DNA of 64,000 nt from an uncultured Prochlorococcus sp. (lineage in GTDB: Bacteria > Cyanobacteriota > Cyanobacteriia > PCC-6307 > Cyanobiaceae): contig CACJAC010000001.1 of the NCBI GenBank assembly GCA_902591275.1, forward strand, positions 40,000-103,999, read 5' to 3'. Shown here one piece after another: positions 36,717 to 46,379 of this stretch. The position numbers and the translations under genes are program-made. Within the stretch, counting starts at the first letter, position 1. Each line of letters opens with the position of its first letter. The notes beneath the pieces were generated by a model. That model worked only from the letters and a program-made list of their open reading frames with translations. It did not search any database and was not told the DNA's origin.

Positions 36717-38186
36717 TTGAGAGATTTACTTAAAAAACCTATATGGAAAAATTTAGAGTTGGGATATGCAATTCCTGATAGTATTCATGCCGTTTCTGTA
36801 GCATTACCAACTTGGAATGATGTAATAAATTACGAGGAGAAAAATCAAGAATGCATAAATTTATTGAAGTCCATTTACCCACGATTCGGGCTAAACCCCA
36901 TAGTGAAAAAATTATGCGAAAAAGTAAAAGAGCAAAATTACTACAACAATAAAAGTATCTGGCCATATCCTAATGAAAGCATAGCTTTTAAAGCTAAAAA
37001 ATACATTGATAGAAATACTTCTGAGCAAGTCTCGTTAATAGAAAAAAGAGATAATTTAGCTTTCTTAATAACTGAAAAAGAAGGAAGTATTTATGCAAAA
37101 TATTTTTGGCAACATACTGGTCTTGGTCTATCTTCAAGAGCTGCCGCTATAGAACTAGGTATTGAAGATTGCCCTCCAAAATCTTACGTAAATGAATGTT
37201 CTCAAAGAATAAAAAATAGAATTTCTAAATCTACAAATATTAATTCTAATGATATTCACTTAACTTCATCTGGAATGTCTGCATTGCATACATCATTAGA
37301 AATCATATATAAATTATTTCCAGCTAAACCAACACTCCAAGTTGGTTTTCCATATGTAGATGTACTTAAATTACCAATGAAAATCTTTCACGGAGCAAAA
37401 TTAATTACAGAAGAAAATTGCGCGGATATTGAATTAGAAATCAAAAGAATAAATCCATCAGCATTAATTATTGAACTTCCAAGTAATCCAATGCTCAAAT
37501 GTGTAAACATTAAAAAAATTTCAAAAATTGCAAAAAAGCTAAATATTCCGTTAATTGTTGACGATACAATTGGTTCGAATTTAAATATAAATTCCTTAGA
37601 ACATGCAGATATGGTTTTTACTTCACTTACAAAAATTTTTTCAGGTAGTGGTGATATTCTTGCCGGATCATTAATACTAAATCCAAAAAGCAAATGGATT
37701 GATCAGTTTAGAAATGCATTAAACGAGATTAATATTCCAATACTTTCCGATGGAGATATAGTTTATCTAGAGAAAGTTAGTAGAGATGTAAATCAAAGAG
37801 TTTTTGAACAAAATAAAGCATGTTTAGAATTAAAAAAAAGATTAGAGACTCATAGCGAGATTAAAAATATTTTCCATCCTGAAAATTGTCCAAATTTTAA
37901 TTCTTTACTTAATTCTGATGGAGGATACGGCTGCTTATTATCGTTTGAATTAAATGGAGGATTGAAGAAAGCTAAAAAATTTTATGATTCTCTAAAAGTA
38001 TCTAAAGGACCTAGTTTAGGCACAAAATTTACTCTAGTTTGTCCTTATGTTTTACTAGCTCATTATGACGAGTTGAATTGGGCTGAAAGTTTTGGTATAC
38101 CCTCGCACCTTATTAGAGTATCAGTTGGATTAGAAGACCAAGATCAATTATGGAAAATCTTTTCTGAAGCACTAAATAACTTCTAA
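36717..38186 (+). CDS. Second, long cystathionine-synthase-family enzyme
   Basis: 489 aa, about 100 residues longer than its upstream paralogue because of an N-terminal extension (AIPDSIHAVSVALPTWNDV). The PLP fold follows: HLTSSGMSALHTSLE, IELPSNPMLKCV, LIVDDTIGSNLNI and the Lys in FTSLTKIFSGSGDILAG. The extended form resembles the cystathionine gamma-synthases of fungi. Start is TTG at 36717, 3 bases after the previous stop. Having two divergent members in one operon suggests one acts as MetB and one as MetC, or that one uses a different acyl-homoserine. Confidence 0.82.
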   Translation: MRDLLKKPIWKNLELGYAIPDSIHAVSVALPTWNDVINYEEKNQECINLLKSIYPRFGLNPIVKKLCEKVKEQNYYNNKSIWPYPNESIAFKAKKYIDRNTSEQVSLIEKRDNLAFLITEKEGSIYAKYFWQHTGLGLSSRAAAIELGIEDCPPKSYVNECSQRIKNRISKSTNINSNDIHLTSSGMSALHTSLEIIYKLFPAKPTLQVGFPYVDVLKLPMKIFHGAKLITEENCADIELEIKRINPSALIIELPSNPMLKCVNIKKISKIAKKLNIPLIVDDTIGSNLNINSLEHADMVFTSLTKIFSGSGDILAGSLILNPKSKWIDQFRNALNEINIPILSDGDIVYLEKVSRDVNQRVFEQNKACLELKKRLETHSEIKNIFHPENCPNFNSLLNSDGGYGCLLSFELNGGLKKAKKFYDSLKVSKGPSLGTKFTLVCPYVLLAHYDELNWAESFGIPSHLIRVSVGLEDQDQLWKIFSEALNNF

Positions 38187-38271
38187 ATTCCTAATATTTA
38201 CCGTATAGAAACTTATATACTCTTTTTCTGAATAATAGTTAGTATTAATATATATTTTCTCAATAATATAA

Positions 38272-39258
38272 ATGGCAAAAATTTATGAGGACAACAGTTT
38301 TGCTATTGGAAACACTCCATTAGTAAAATTAAAATCAGTTACTAAAAACGCGAAAGCTACAGTACTTGCAAAAATTGAAGGTAGAAACCCTGCTTATAGT
38401 GTCAAATGTAGGATCGGCGCAAACATGATCTGGGATGCTGAGAAAAGTGGGAAACTTACAAAAGACAAAACTATTGTTGAGCCAACTTCTGGAAATACAG
38501 GAATCGCTCTAGCTTTTACTGCTTCAGCAAGAGGTTATAAATTGATCCTTACAATGCCAGAATCCATGTCAATTGAAAGGAGAAGGGTTATGGCAGTGTT
38601 GGGTGCTGAAATTGTTTTAACAGAGGCATCTAAGGGTATGCCTGGAGCAATAGCCAAGGCAAAAGAAATTGCAGAAAGTAATCCTTCTCAATATTTCATG
38701 CCAGGTCAATTTGATAATCCAGCAAACCCTGAAATTCATTTCAAAACTACTGGACCAGAAATCTGGGATGATTGCGATGGTGAAATTGATGTCCTAGTTG
38801 CAGGGGTTGGAACTGGTGGCACAATTACAGGAGTTTCAAGATACATAAAGCAAGAGAAGGGTAAGAATATTACTTCTGTAGCGGTAGAACCCTCACATAG
38901 TCCTGTTATTACGCAGACAATGAATGGAGAAGAGGTTAAATCCGGACCACATAAAATCCAAGGAATTGGAGCAGGATTTATTCCTAAGAACCTTGACTTA
39001 TCAATTGTTGACAAGGTTGAACAAGTAACAAATGACGAATCTATAGAGATGGCTCTTAGACTAGCTAAAGAGGAAGGCCTATTAGTAGGAATATCTTGTG
39101 GAGCTGCTGCTGCTGCTGCTGTTAGATTAGCTGAACAAGATGAATATGCTGGGAAGACAATTGTAGTTGTTCTACCTGATTTAGCAGAGAGGTATTTATC
39201 ATCAATTATGTTTACTGAAGTTCCAAGCGGAATCATTCAAGAACCAGTTAAAGCCTAA
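38272..39258 (+). CDS. cysK: Cysteine synthase (O-acetylserine sulfhydrylase)
   Basis: Makes cysteine from O-acetylserine and sulfide. 328 aa. The PLP Lys is in [11 protein letters not shown], the substrate loop is [10 protein letters not shown], and the phosphate loop is GTGGTITG. An alanine run in [13 protein letters not shown] is a normal feature of the family. It lies 85 bases after the two cystathionine-type enzymes and touches the convergent queA stop. No anomaly. Confidence 0.96.
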   Translation: MAKIYEDNSFAIGNTPLVKLKSVTKNAKATVLAKIEGRNPAYSVKCRIGANMIWDAEKSGKLTKDKTIVEPTSGNTGIALAFTASARGYKLILTMPESMSIERRRVMAVLGAEIVLTEASKGMPGAIAKAKEIAESNPSQYFMPGQFDNPANPEIHFKTTGPEIWDDCDGEIDVLVAGVGTGGTITGVSRYIKQEKGKNITSVAVEPSHSPVITQTMNGEEVKSGPHKIQGIGAGFIPKNLDLSIVDKVEQVTNDESIEMALRLAKEEGLLVGISCGAAAAAAVRLAEQDEYAGKTIVVVLPDLAERYLSSIMFTEVPSGIIQEPVKA

Positions 39259-39260
39259 AT

Positions 39261-40385
39261 CTAATTTTTATCCAGTAGTGAATCTGGTGAAATATACATC
39301 GCATCGCCATAAGAGAAAAATCTAAATTTTTCTTTTATGGCTTTCTTATACAAATCTAATAATCTTTCTCTACCAATCATTGCACTTACTAAAAGTAATA
39401 ATGAACTTTTAGGAAGATGAAAATTAGTTAATAATCCATCAACTACCTTAAATTTATAACCTGGTTTAATTACTAAATCTACGTATTTAGCTATGGGAAT
39501 AAAGTTATTAATTTCGCGAGAATAACAACTTTCAAGAGCTCTTACGCAAGTTGTACCAATAGCAATAATTCTTCTATCTGTTTTCTTTATTCTTTTTATT
39601 TCCTCAACTACTTCCTTATTCACACTTACCCATTCTTTATGAAGTTTTAAGTTACTTAGATCTTCTTGATCAATTGGTTTGAACGTTCCATAGCCCACGT
39701 GCAAAGTGATCGGTAAAATTATTACTCCTTTTTTTTTTAGATTGGAAATAAGACTTTTGCTTAAGTGTAAACCAGCAGTTGGGGCAGCAACGGCCCCTGG
39801 ATTAGTTGCATACTCAGTTTGATAACTATTCTCATGAAAAGATTCTTCTTCGGTATTTTTTATATAAGGCGGGAGAGGGATTTCCCCGTATTTATCAAGA
39901 AGGTCATTCATTGAATTGAGATCAGTTATATTTTCAGGAAATTTAATAAATCTCCCTCCAGTTTCTTCATCAACCCCATCAACAATCAAATTAATATCTT
40001 CTGCAGAAAAAGATTTTAATATTATTTTTCTATTTATTTTTAACTTTTTCGCTGGCTTTGCCAAACATAACCAAACACATTCATGGGATCTTTCTAAGAC
40101 TAATAATTCGACTAACGTCCCATTTTCTAATTCAACCTTTAACCTAGCTTTCATTACCTTAGTATTGTTAACAACTACAAGATCGCCTTCTCTAAATTCA
40201 TCTAAAAGATTCTTGGTAAATTTATTAGTTGAGCAGTCTTCTTCTAAAACACTATTTCTAACTATCATCAATCTTGATTCATGCCTAATTGCAGAAGGTT
40301 TATTAGCAATTAATGAAGGATCAAGTAAATAATCATAAGATTCAAGCCTATAATCTCTTTCTTCTTTATTAATTTGAGAAATCAA
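39261..40385 (-). CDS. queA: S-adenosylmethionine:tRNA ribosyltransferase-isomerase
   Basis: 374 aa; makes epoxyqueuosine in tRNA using the ribosyl group of SAM. Segments YDYLLDPSLIANKP, TKVMKARL, NPGAVAAPTAGLHLS and VDGLLTNFHLPKSSLLLLVSA, read in part, are conserved in QueA. It is the downstream neighbour of pdhC, 6 bases from that gene's stop, on the same strand. No anomaly seen. Confidence 0.96.
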   Translation of the reverse strand: MISQINKEERDYRLESYDYLLDPSLIANKPSAIRHESRLMIVRNSVLEEDCSTNKFTKNLLDEFREGDLVVVNNTKVMKARLKVELENGTLVELLVLERSHECVWLCLAKPAKKLKINRKIILKSFSAEDINLIVDGVDEETGGRFIKFPENITDLNSMNDLLDKYGEIPLPPYIKNTEEESFHENSYQTEYATNPGAVAAPTAGLHLSKSLISNLKKKGVIILPITLHVGYGTFKPIDQEDLSNLKLHKEWVSVNKEVVEEIKRIKKTDRRIIAIGTTCVRALESCYSREINNFIPIAKYVDLVIKPGYKFKVVDGLLTNFHLPKSSLLLLVSAMIGRERLLDLYKKAIKEKFRFFSYGDAMYISPDSLLDKN

Positions 40386-40391
40386 TTAAAT

Positions 40392-41759
40392 TTATGATAC
40401 GAGTGTCTCTGGCTCATTTTCAATCAGATTAGCCAAGTCTTTCAAGAATGAAGCACCATCAGCTCCATAGATCACTCTGTGATCAGCTGTAAGATTTACC
40501 TGCATTATTTTTTTAACAGATATTGAACCATCACTATTAGCTACAACTGTTGGTTTCGATGATGCTATCGCTAAGATCGCACCGGTCCCTGGGGGTAGTA
40601 TTGCGTCAAATCTATCAACACCAAACATACCAAGGTTAGATAAGGTAAATGTTCCCGTTGAGTATTCATCTGGTTCTAATTGTTTTGATCTAGATCTTTT
40701 TACAAGATCTTTCCATTCCCTAGATAATTCAAATAAATCAGTATTGCATGGTTCTTTTAATACTGGAGTTATTAGTCCCCCATCTTCCATTGCAACAGCA
40801 ACAGCAATATTTATATTTTCTGGATAAGAAATTCCATTTTCTGAAAATCTTGAGTTAACTTGAGGATGTTTCTTTAGTGTCTTTGCAACTGCCTTTACAA
40901 GTAAAGCAGTCATAGTAACTCCGTTCTGTTTTACCTTTTTGTAGAAATTATCTAATTTATCCGTATTGATAGAGTAACCCACCCTAAAACATGGAACATT
41001 TAAACTAGATTCCATATTTTTATTTACCGCTTTTTGAAGAGTATTAAATTTAACTGTTTCTCCAGGATTACCAAAACTATTTCCTGAAGTTTCTGGTTTA
41101 CTTTCAACTCCCAAATTTGCACCAGGAATACTTGCAGGAGAACCACTTTCTCCTATCCATGGTATAGAAACAGGTTGGCCATTAGCTTTTAAAATATCAT
41201 CGGCTTGGATTCTTCCGTGAGGGCCAGATCCATGAACCTTTGCTAAATCAACACCCATTTGAGAGGCTAGTTTTTTAGCTCTTGGAGATGCAACTATCCT
41301 CGAAGATGCATTACTTGTTGCGGCATTAATTTGATCGACATTAAAAGATGGGACAGGCTTTTCACTCTTTAAGACGACTTCTTCAGCTTCTTTCTTGATA
41401 TTTTCAGTCTGGACTACTGGTTTTTCTTCAGTTTTATTGCTTACCAATTCAAGTTGATCCGAACTAGAGACTTCAGGTTGATTTCCTTTATTTTGTTCTT
41501 GAACAGAAGCTATCTCATCCTCATTTTCAACAATGAGACCGATAGTTTCTCCCACAGGTGCAGTGCTGCCGGCTGGCATTAAAACTGCTGCAAGATATCC
41601 ATCTTGAAAAGATTCAACATCCATATCTGCCTTATCAGATTCAACAACCAAGACAGATTCTCCTCTTTCAACCTTATCTCCCGGATTTTTCAACCATTCC
41701 ACAATCTTGCCCTCCGTCATAGTAGAACTCAAGGCAGGCATGAATATTTCGTGAGACAT
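40392..41759 (-). CDS. pdhC: Pyruvate dehydrogenase E2, dihydrolipoamide acetyltransferase
   Basis: 455 aa. One N-terminal lipoyl domain with the lipoylated Lys in VESDKADMDVE (near residue 44), a long linker rich in Glu, Val and Lys, an E3-binding domain (ASPRAKKLASQMGVDL, PHGRIQADDI) and the C-terminal acyltransferase core ending in TADHRVIYGADGASFL with the catalytic His. This is the pyruvate dehydrogenase E2 type of cyanobacteria; a 2-oxoglutarate role is unlikely. A candidate TATAAT lies upstream at 41850-41855 on the minus strand. Confidence 0.93.
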   Translation of the reverse strand: MSHEIFMPALSSTMTEGKIVEWLKNPGDKVERGESVLVVESDKADMDVESFQDGYLAAVLMPAGSTAPVGETIGLIVENEDEIASVQEQNKGNQPEVSSSDQLELVSNKTEEKPVVQTENIKKEAEEVVLKSEKPVPSFNVDQINAATSNASSRIVASPRAKKLASQMGVDLAKVHGSGPHGRIQADDILKANGQPVSIPWIGESGSPASIPGANLGVESKPETSGNSFGNPGETVKFNTLQKAVNKNMESSLNVPCFRVGYSINTDKLDNFYKKVKQNGVTMTALLVKAVAKTLKKHPQVNSRFSENGISYPENINIAVAVAMEDGGLITPVLKEPCNTDLFELSREWKDLVKRSRSKQLEPDEYSTGTFTLSNLGMFGVDRFDAILPPGTGAILAIASSKPTVVANSDGSISVKKIMQVNLTADHRVIYGADGASFLKDLANLIENEPETLVS

Positions 41760-41849
41760 AGGAAATTAGTTATAGCAATGGTTTTCAAGGACTGTCTACC
41801 AAAGTGTCTACTATTTATGAGGTTAGACGCCTTTTAAACACTTGTTATT

Positions 41850-41855
41850 ATTATA
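41850..41855 (-). promoter_or_regulatory. Candidate -10 box for pdhC
   Basis: TATAAT on the minus strand, about 90 bases before the pdhC start; the 220-base gap between pdhC and the YlqD-like gene shows nothing else clear. Confidence 0.4.
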
Positions 41856-41979
41856 CGAAATCATGTTCTTAGTGGAAACTCCTAAAACTTAAGAAAGTAA
41901 TAATTTAGATCGATTAGAATTTAAAACTTTTCGCCAATTCAGATTTACTTATTTTTATCAAAATTACTAAATCTTCTCT

Positions 41980-42423
41980 TTAATTATTATCTATAGATTG
42001 AATAACTCCATCTTTAACCGTAATCGAGACTTGCATTTTATCAATAAGATTGTCTCCCACAGTGACATCACAGAAACTATCCACTTGCCCTTGATCGACA
42101 ATTTCGTCCATTTTTAATTCGCGAACTTGACTCTGTTGTTGAAGAAGATTTCTTTTTTGTTCTTCAATTTCATTTCTTTTTGCTGCGACTTGTTGTTGCA
42201 CCTGACTAACCTGTTCTTGAACTCTTGGATCTAGAGGATTAACCGATTGGGATCTAATATTATTTACTATTTGCTGCCCCTCCTGCTCAAGTTGAGATAA
42301 TTGCTGGTCAATGTTTGAAATTGCTTTACTTAATTCTTTTTCAGCATCTTCCTTCCAAGTTGGTGTAACTACAGCTTTAATAGCTATTGAGCGCTTTATA
42401 GATATTGAGTTTTTTGTTTCCAT
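41980..42423 (-). CDS. YlqD-like coiled-coil protein
   Basis: 147 aa. The N-terminal SIKRSIAIKAVVTPTWKEDA and C-terminal VTVGDNLIDKMQVSITVKDG, read in parts, fold as short beta segments; between them residues 30-105 form a Glu/Gln-rich coiled coil (EQVSQVQQQVAAKRNEIEEQ). This is the layout of the YlqD family, of unknown function. It lies 38 bases upstream of... the acyl-activating gene's stop region is on the other side: that gene ends before it begins, both on the minus strand. Confidence 0.75.
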   Translation of the reverse strand: METKNSISIKRSIAIKAVVTPTWKEDAEKELSKAISNIDQQLSQLEQEGQQIVNNIRSQSVNPLDPRVQEQVSQVQQQVAAKRNEIEEQKRNLLQQQSQVRELKMDEIVDQGQVDSFCDVTVGDNLIDKMQVSITVKDGVIQSIDNN

Positions 42424-42461
42424 AAAAAATTAAAATACTTTTTCAATATAGATAATACAAA

Positions 42462-44405
42462 TCAAATTTTCTTACTAAATTTGTTTTCATACATATTTTC
42501 TATTTGTAATGAATACTTTTTTTCTATTTCTTTTCTTTTTTGTTTAAGAGTTTGTGTTAACAAACCATTTTCTAATGTAAAGGCATCAACAAAATAACAA
42601 TCTAATATTTGTTCTTCTGATCTTGCTCCTGATCGACTTTTAAGTAAATTATTAATTTGTGATTTAAAAAATGTAGCAACCTTTTTATTAAGATTTAATT
42701 TCGAAAGATCTTCTTCCAAAAACTTGTTTTTAACCAATTCGACATTAGGCACTACAAGGGCTGTTAAACATTTCTTGTCTTGTCCTACTAGTTGAATCTG
42801 ATTAATAAATTCAGAACTAAGGATTTCGGTCTCAAGCGGATTTGGTTCTATATTTTCACCACTTGAAAGCACTATTGTATCCTTAGCTCTTCCTGTTATA
42901 AAAAGAGAACCATTTGGTATTAGGAAACCTAAATCACCAGTATCAAACCAACCATCCTTGGATAGAACATCTTTTGTAGCTAATTCATTATTAAGATAAC
43001 CTTTCATTACTTGTGGTCCCTTAACAAGAATTTTTCCGACTTCTCTGAACTTTAGAATCTTTTTTTTATCATCATTCACTATTTTGATTTCAGTAAATGC
43101 TAAAGGCTGACCGGATGATCCTCTAACATTTAATTCTCTTCTCCTACAAGTTAATACTGGACTAGTTTCTGTGAGTCCATATCCCACCAAAACATCTACA
43201 CCTAAAGATTCAAAAAAAAGATCCACATGTTCTGGCAACGCGCCTCCGCCGTTAATGGGAAATTTCAGTCTTTCTCCGCATAGTTGTCTAAGAATATTCG
43301 GCCACAAAAAAATAGTAGACAATTTATGTAAAGGATATCGGCCAATAACAAAAACTAGTAAAGGGATTTTTGATTTAAAAGTTATTTGATTGATATCTAA
43401 ATTTCTTATCTTTCTTAGACTTCTTTTGAAAACTGAACTATTACTAATCAAAAACTTAATAAATTTTTGCTTTTTGGAAGGCATTTTTTTCAACGCCTGA
43501 AAAAAACCATCATGTATTGCCTCCCATAGTCTTGGTACAGTAGCCATGACAACAGGTTTTATTTGTGTAATATCATCTTTCAAGAATTTAGGAATTGTAT
43601 AGTATTGAGAACAACCACATGAAAAAAAGAAGTATTCAGCACTCCTCTCATAAGAATGCCAGATAGGCAAAACGCTTAATACAGAGGTCCCGGGTTCTGG
43701 ATCAGCGATATAGGCTAAATTGATTATTTGATGTAAAAAATTGGCATGAGTCAAGGGAACACCTTTAGGTTTTCCTGTTGTCCCAGAAGTGTAAAGAATA
43801 GTAGCAATATCATCAATTCTTGGATTAAATTTTACAATATTATTAGTCTGTGAATTTCCTTTTCCTGCTGCTCTTATAAATTGATTCCAACTTATTAAAC
43901 TTTCAAATTGTTCATCTTCTAAATTGATTATAAATTTCAGTCTTTTTTTTAATTCTTCTTTATTGTTTAACTTTAGCCAAATTTCCTTAGATTGAACTAT
44001 TAGTCCTACTGAATTAGAGTGCCCAATAATATAGTCTAATTCTACTGAAGGAGAATTAATACCTCTCACTGCATTTATAGCTCCTAAACGCATTAAGCCT
44101 TGATCTACTGCTAGCCATCTTGGAGAATTTTCAGATATTACAGTAACTACATCCCCCTTTTTTAAACCATAATTTTCAAAAGAAAAAGAGACTTTTGTTA
44201 TTAAATCAGCTAGCTCAGAATAAGAAAATTTTTCTTTGTATTTCCCTCTTAAATCGCAAACAGCTAAAACATCACCACATTTAAATTTTAATTTTTCCCA
44301 AATTTGATCTATATGATCAAGGTTCTTAATAAAATCTCTATTTTTGGCAAATTTATTTTTTTTAGAAAGAGGTTTGGCTGCAGGCCAATACGCTAAATCA
44401 CTCAT
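42462..44405 (-). CDS. aas: Long-chain fatty acid CoA/ACP ligase
   Basis: 647-aa adenylate-forming enzyme. ILYTSGTTGKPKGVPLTH is the P-loop (A3), GYGLTETSP is A5, and DGWFDTGDLGFL the A7 region; the C-terminal Lys domain contains TGRAKDTIVLSSGE. In cyanobacteria the single homologue acts as an acyl-ACP synthetase that recycles free fatty acids from membrane turnover. It lies 27 bases downstream of lipB on the same strand. The symbol follows cyanobacterial use; CoA versus ACP cannot be told from sequence. Confidence 0.88.
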   Translation of the reverse strand: MSDLAYWPAAKPLSKKNKFAKNRDFIKNLDHIDQIWEKLKFKCGDVLAVCDLRGKYKEKFSYSELADLITKVSFSFENYGLKKGDVVTVISENSPRWLAVDQGLMRLGAINAVRGINSPSVELDYIIGHSNSVGLIVQSKEIWLKLNNKEELKKRLKFIINLEDEQFESLISWNQFIRAAGKGNSQTNNIVKFNPRIDDIATILYTSGTTGKPKGVPLTHANFLHQIINLAYIADPEPGTSVLSVLPIWHSYERSAEYFFFSCGCSQYYTIPKFLKDDITQIKPVVMATVPRLWEAIHDGFFQALKKMPSKKQKFIKFLISNSSVFKRSLRKIRNLDINQITFKSKIPLLVFVIGRYPLHKLSTIFLWPNILRQLCGERLKFPINGGGALPEHVDLFFESLGVDVLVGYGLTETSPVLTCRRRELNVRGSSGQPLAFTEIKIVNDDKKKILKFREVGKILVKGPQVMKGYLNNELATKDVLSKDGWFDTGDLGFLIPNGSLFITGRAKDTIVLSSGENIEPNPLETEILSSEFINQIQLVGQDKKCLTALVVPNVELVKNKFLEEDLSKLNLNKKVATFFKSQINNLLKSRSGARSEEQILDCYFVDAFTLENGLLTQTLKQKRKEIEKKYSLQIENMYENKFSKKI

Positions 44406-44432
44406 ATTAAATTGATTTTGAAATTTTAATTT

Positions 44433-45083
44433 CTATTTTGATACAAAATCAAAATTAAATTCTTCCTCGATGGTTTTTTTAACAATTCTCTTGACTTCTT
44501 GAATATTTAAATTTTTGTTGTAATCAATCATATTTGCCATAAGACAATTTTCTATTCCGCAAGGAACAATCTTATTAAAGTTTTCTAATTCGCAGTCAAT
44601 ATTGATTGAAAATCCATTTATCGTAATCCATCTTTTACACCCAATTCCAATTGATGCGATTTTCTTATTTCCTATCCAAACACCAGTAAACCCTTTTCTA
44701 GACTGACAATCTATATTAAAAGCTCCAAGGATTTTTATAATAATTTCTTCAATTTTTCTTAAGTACCAATTTAAATCTTTTTTAAAATTTTTCAAGTCTA
44801 AAACCAAATACGTTACTAATTGTCCTGGCATATGACAAGTTACCTCACCACCTCTATCAATCTTAAAAACATCATATTTAGCATCATTCAGAGAAAATAG
44901 TAAATTATCATAATTAGATCCTCTCCCCAATGTATAACAGAGTTGATGCTCCCCTATCCAAATAAAATCAGGGTTAGAATTATCTAAAATCAATGCCTCC
45001 TGATATTCTTTTTGTAATTTATAAACATCATTAAAAGAAGAAATATTATCAGGTTGTTTAATTATTGCTGTTCTATTATCCAT
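44433..45083 (-). CDS. lipB: Octanoyltransferase
   Basis: 216 aa. Transfers octanoyl groups from ACP to lipoyl domains such as that of the pdhC product. The segment [21 protein letters not shown] carries the conserved RGGxxTxHxPGQ motif; the catalytic Cys is in VPCGIEN and the Lys in [13 protein letters not shown]. No anomaly. It is upstream of the acyl-activating gene and divergent from hpf. The nearness of lipB to pdhC (about 3 kb away) is a loose functional link only. Confidence 0.95.
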   Translation of the reverse strand: MDNRTAIIKQPDNISSFNDVYKLQKEYQEALILDNSNPDFIWIGEHQLCYTLGRGSNYDNLLFSLNDAKYDVFKIDRGGEVTCHMPGQLVTYLVLDLKNFKKDLNWYLRKIEEIIIKILGAFNIDCQSRKGFTGVWIGNKKIASIGIGCKRWITINGFSINIDCELENFNKIVPCGIENCLMANMIDYNKNLNIQEVKRIVKKTIEEEFNFDFVSK

Positions 45084-45127
45084 ATTTAAGTAGATTTAGA
45101 AAGTAAGTAAATATTTTTAGATTTGTT

Positions 45128-45712
45128 ATGAAAATTTTAATCCATGGAAAGAATCTTGAACTCACTGGAGCATTAAAAGAATATACTGAGGCTAAAATAG
45201 AAAAAGCAACACATCACTATAAGGATATCGTTAAAGAAGCTGACATACACCTTTCAATTGAAAAGAATCCAAGAGTCTCTTTCCAAACTGCAGAAGTTAC
45301 TATTTTTGCAAATGGTACCGTAATTAGAGCTGAAGAAAAAACTGAAAATCTATACTCAAGCATTGATTTAGTTTCAAATAAACTTTGTAGAAAATTACGC
45401 AAATACAAAGAAAGAAACAATAAAACAACCCATAATAAACAATTTAAAAATAAAGATTCTTTGCCAATTGAAAGTATGGAATCAAATTTTTTAGATAAAT
45501 CTTTATTTAAAGAAGGAACTGAAGCAAGACTGCCTGAGCCATCTATAAAAAATAAATACTTTGAAATGACTCCAATTTCATCAGACGAAGCAAGAAAACA
45601 ATTAGATCTAATTGATCACGATTTTTATGTTTTTCGAAACAAGAAAAATAATGAACTTCAAGTTATTTATAAAAGGAATCATGGAGGTTATGGACTGATT
45701 CAGTCTAAATAA
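45128..45712 (+). CDS. hpf: Ribosome hibernation promoting factor, long form
   Basis: 194 aa. The N-terminal S30AE domain (residues 1-95, MKILIHGKNLELTGALKEY) is joined by a polar linker to a C-terminal dimerisation domain (residues 135-190, FEMTPISSDEARKQLDLIDHDFYVFRN in pieces). Long HPF pairs 70S ribosomes into inactive 100S dimers. The cyanobacterial homologue is the light-repressed lrtA gene. It is followed by deoC after 7 bases. Confidence 0.95.
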   Translation: MKILIHGKNLELTGALKEYTEAKIEKATHHYKDIVKEADIHLSIEKNPRVSFQTAEVTIFANGTVIRAEEKTENLYSSIDLVSNKLCRKLRKYKERNNKTTHNKQFKNKDSLPIESMESNFLDKSLFKEGTEARLPEPSIKNKYFEMTPISSDEARKQLDLIDHDFYVFRNKKNNELQVIYKRNHGGYGLIQSK

Positions 45713-45719
45713 GTTTTAA

Positions 45720-46379
45720 ATGCCCAATATTGAATATGAATTAAACGAGAAAATTCATGCGATTATTATTAACCCTTATTTATCATGGGAAGATTTCTGT
45801 GTGAATTGCGATTTAATAAGAAAATACAATATCAAAAATATTTCTACTTCACTAAATTATTTAACTGATCTTAAAAACTGTTTGGGTAATTACAGTGCGG
45901 ATATAAACGCACTTATTTCTTACCCTTTAGCAGATTTACCAGTTTCATTTATTGAAGAATTAGTTTGTTTTGCAAAAGATAAGGGTGCAAAAGGAATTGA
46001 ATATATCCCAAACTTTATCAATTTATACAAAAGAAATTTAGAAACTTTCGCTGCTGAAATTGAGCAAGTTAAATCATCTGGATTACCAGTTTCAATAATC
46101 ATAAATAAATTAAAACTACAAGAAGAAGTTTTATATAATGCGATAGAAATATGTTTGGAATTAGGAATAAAAAATTTTCAATTCGGGGACGGTTTTGGAT
46201 CTCCTCTTAAATCTAATGATGTCCCCGAAATACTAAAAATAACAGGCTCTCAAAATCAAATCAAAGTTGTAGGTGGCATAAAAAAACTGACACAAGTAAT
46301 TGATTTGTTTGATATTGGAATTAGTTGCGTGGGAACTTCCAATTTTTGTGAAATTTTTGAAGAAGTTAACGTAATTTAA
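45720..46379 (+). CDS. deoC: Deoxyribose-phosphate aldolase
   Basis: 219 aa; class I aldolase splitting deoxyribose-5-phosphate into acetaldehyde and glyceraldehyde-3-phosphate. Seen: YPLADLPVSF, then INKLKLQEEVLYNAIEICLELGIKNFQFGDGFG in parts and KVVGGIKKLTQVI. The usual active-site Lys motif KxxTGF reads less clearly here (KNFQFGDGFG), so the family is clear but activity is less certain. It is very AT-rich. It lies between hpf (7 bases) and recO (0 bases). Confidence 0.85.
   Translation: MPNIEYELNEKIHAIIINPYLSWEDFCVNCDLIRKYNIKNISTSLNYLTDLKNCLGNYSADINALISYPLADLPVSFIEELVCFAKDKGAKGIEYIPNFINLYKRNLETFAAEIEQVKSSGLPVSIIINKLKLQEEVLYNAIEICLELGIKNFQFGDGFGSPLKSNDVPEILKITGSQNQIKVVGGIKKLTQVIDLFDIGISCVGTSNFCEIFEEVNVI

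Noticed and set aside
39102..39121. GCT microsatellite-like run in cysK
   Set aside because: It encodes the alanine run that is normal in cysteine synthases.
38736..39236. 166-aa minus-strand frame inside cysK
   Set aside because: cysK is complete and well conserved on the plus strand; the frame is a shadow.
39916..40332. 138-aa plus-strand frame inside queA
   Set aside because: Shadow of a complete gene.
41770..41830. Repeated GTCTAC words upstream of pdhC
   Set aside because: Only short words with irregular spacing; no match to a known operator.
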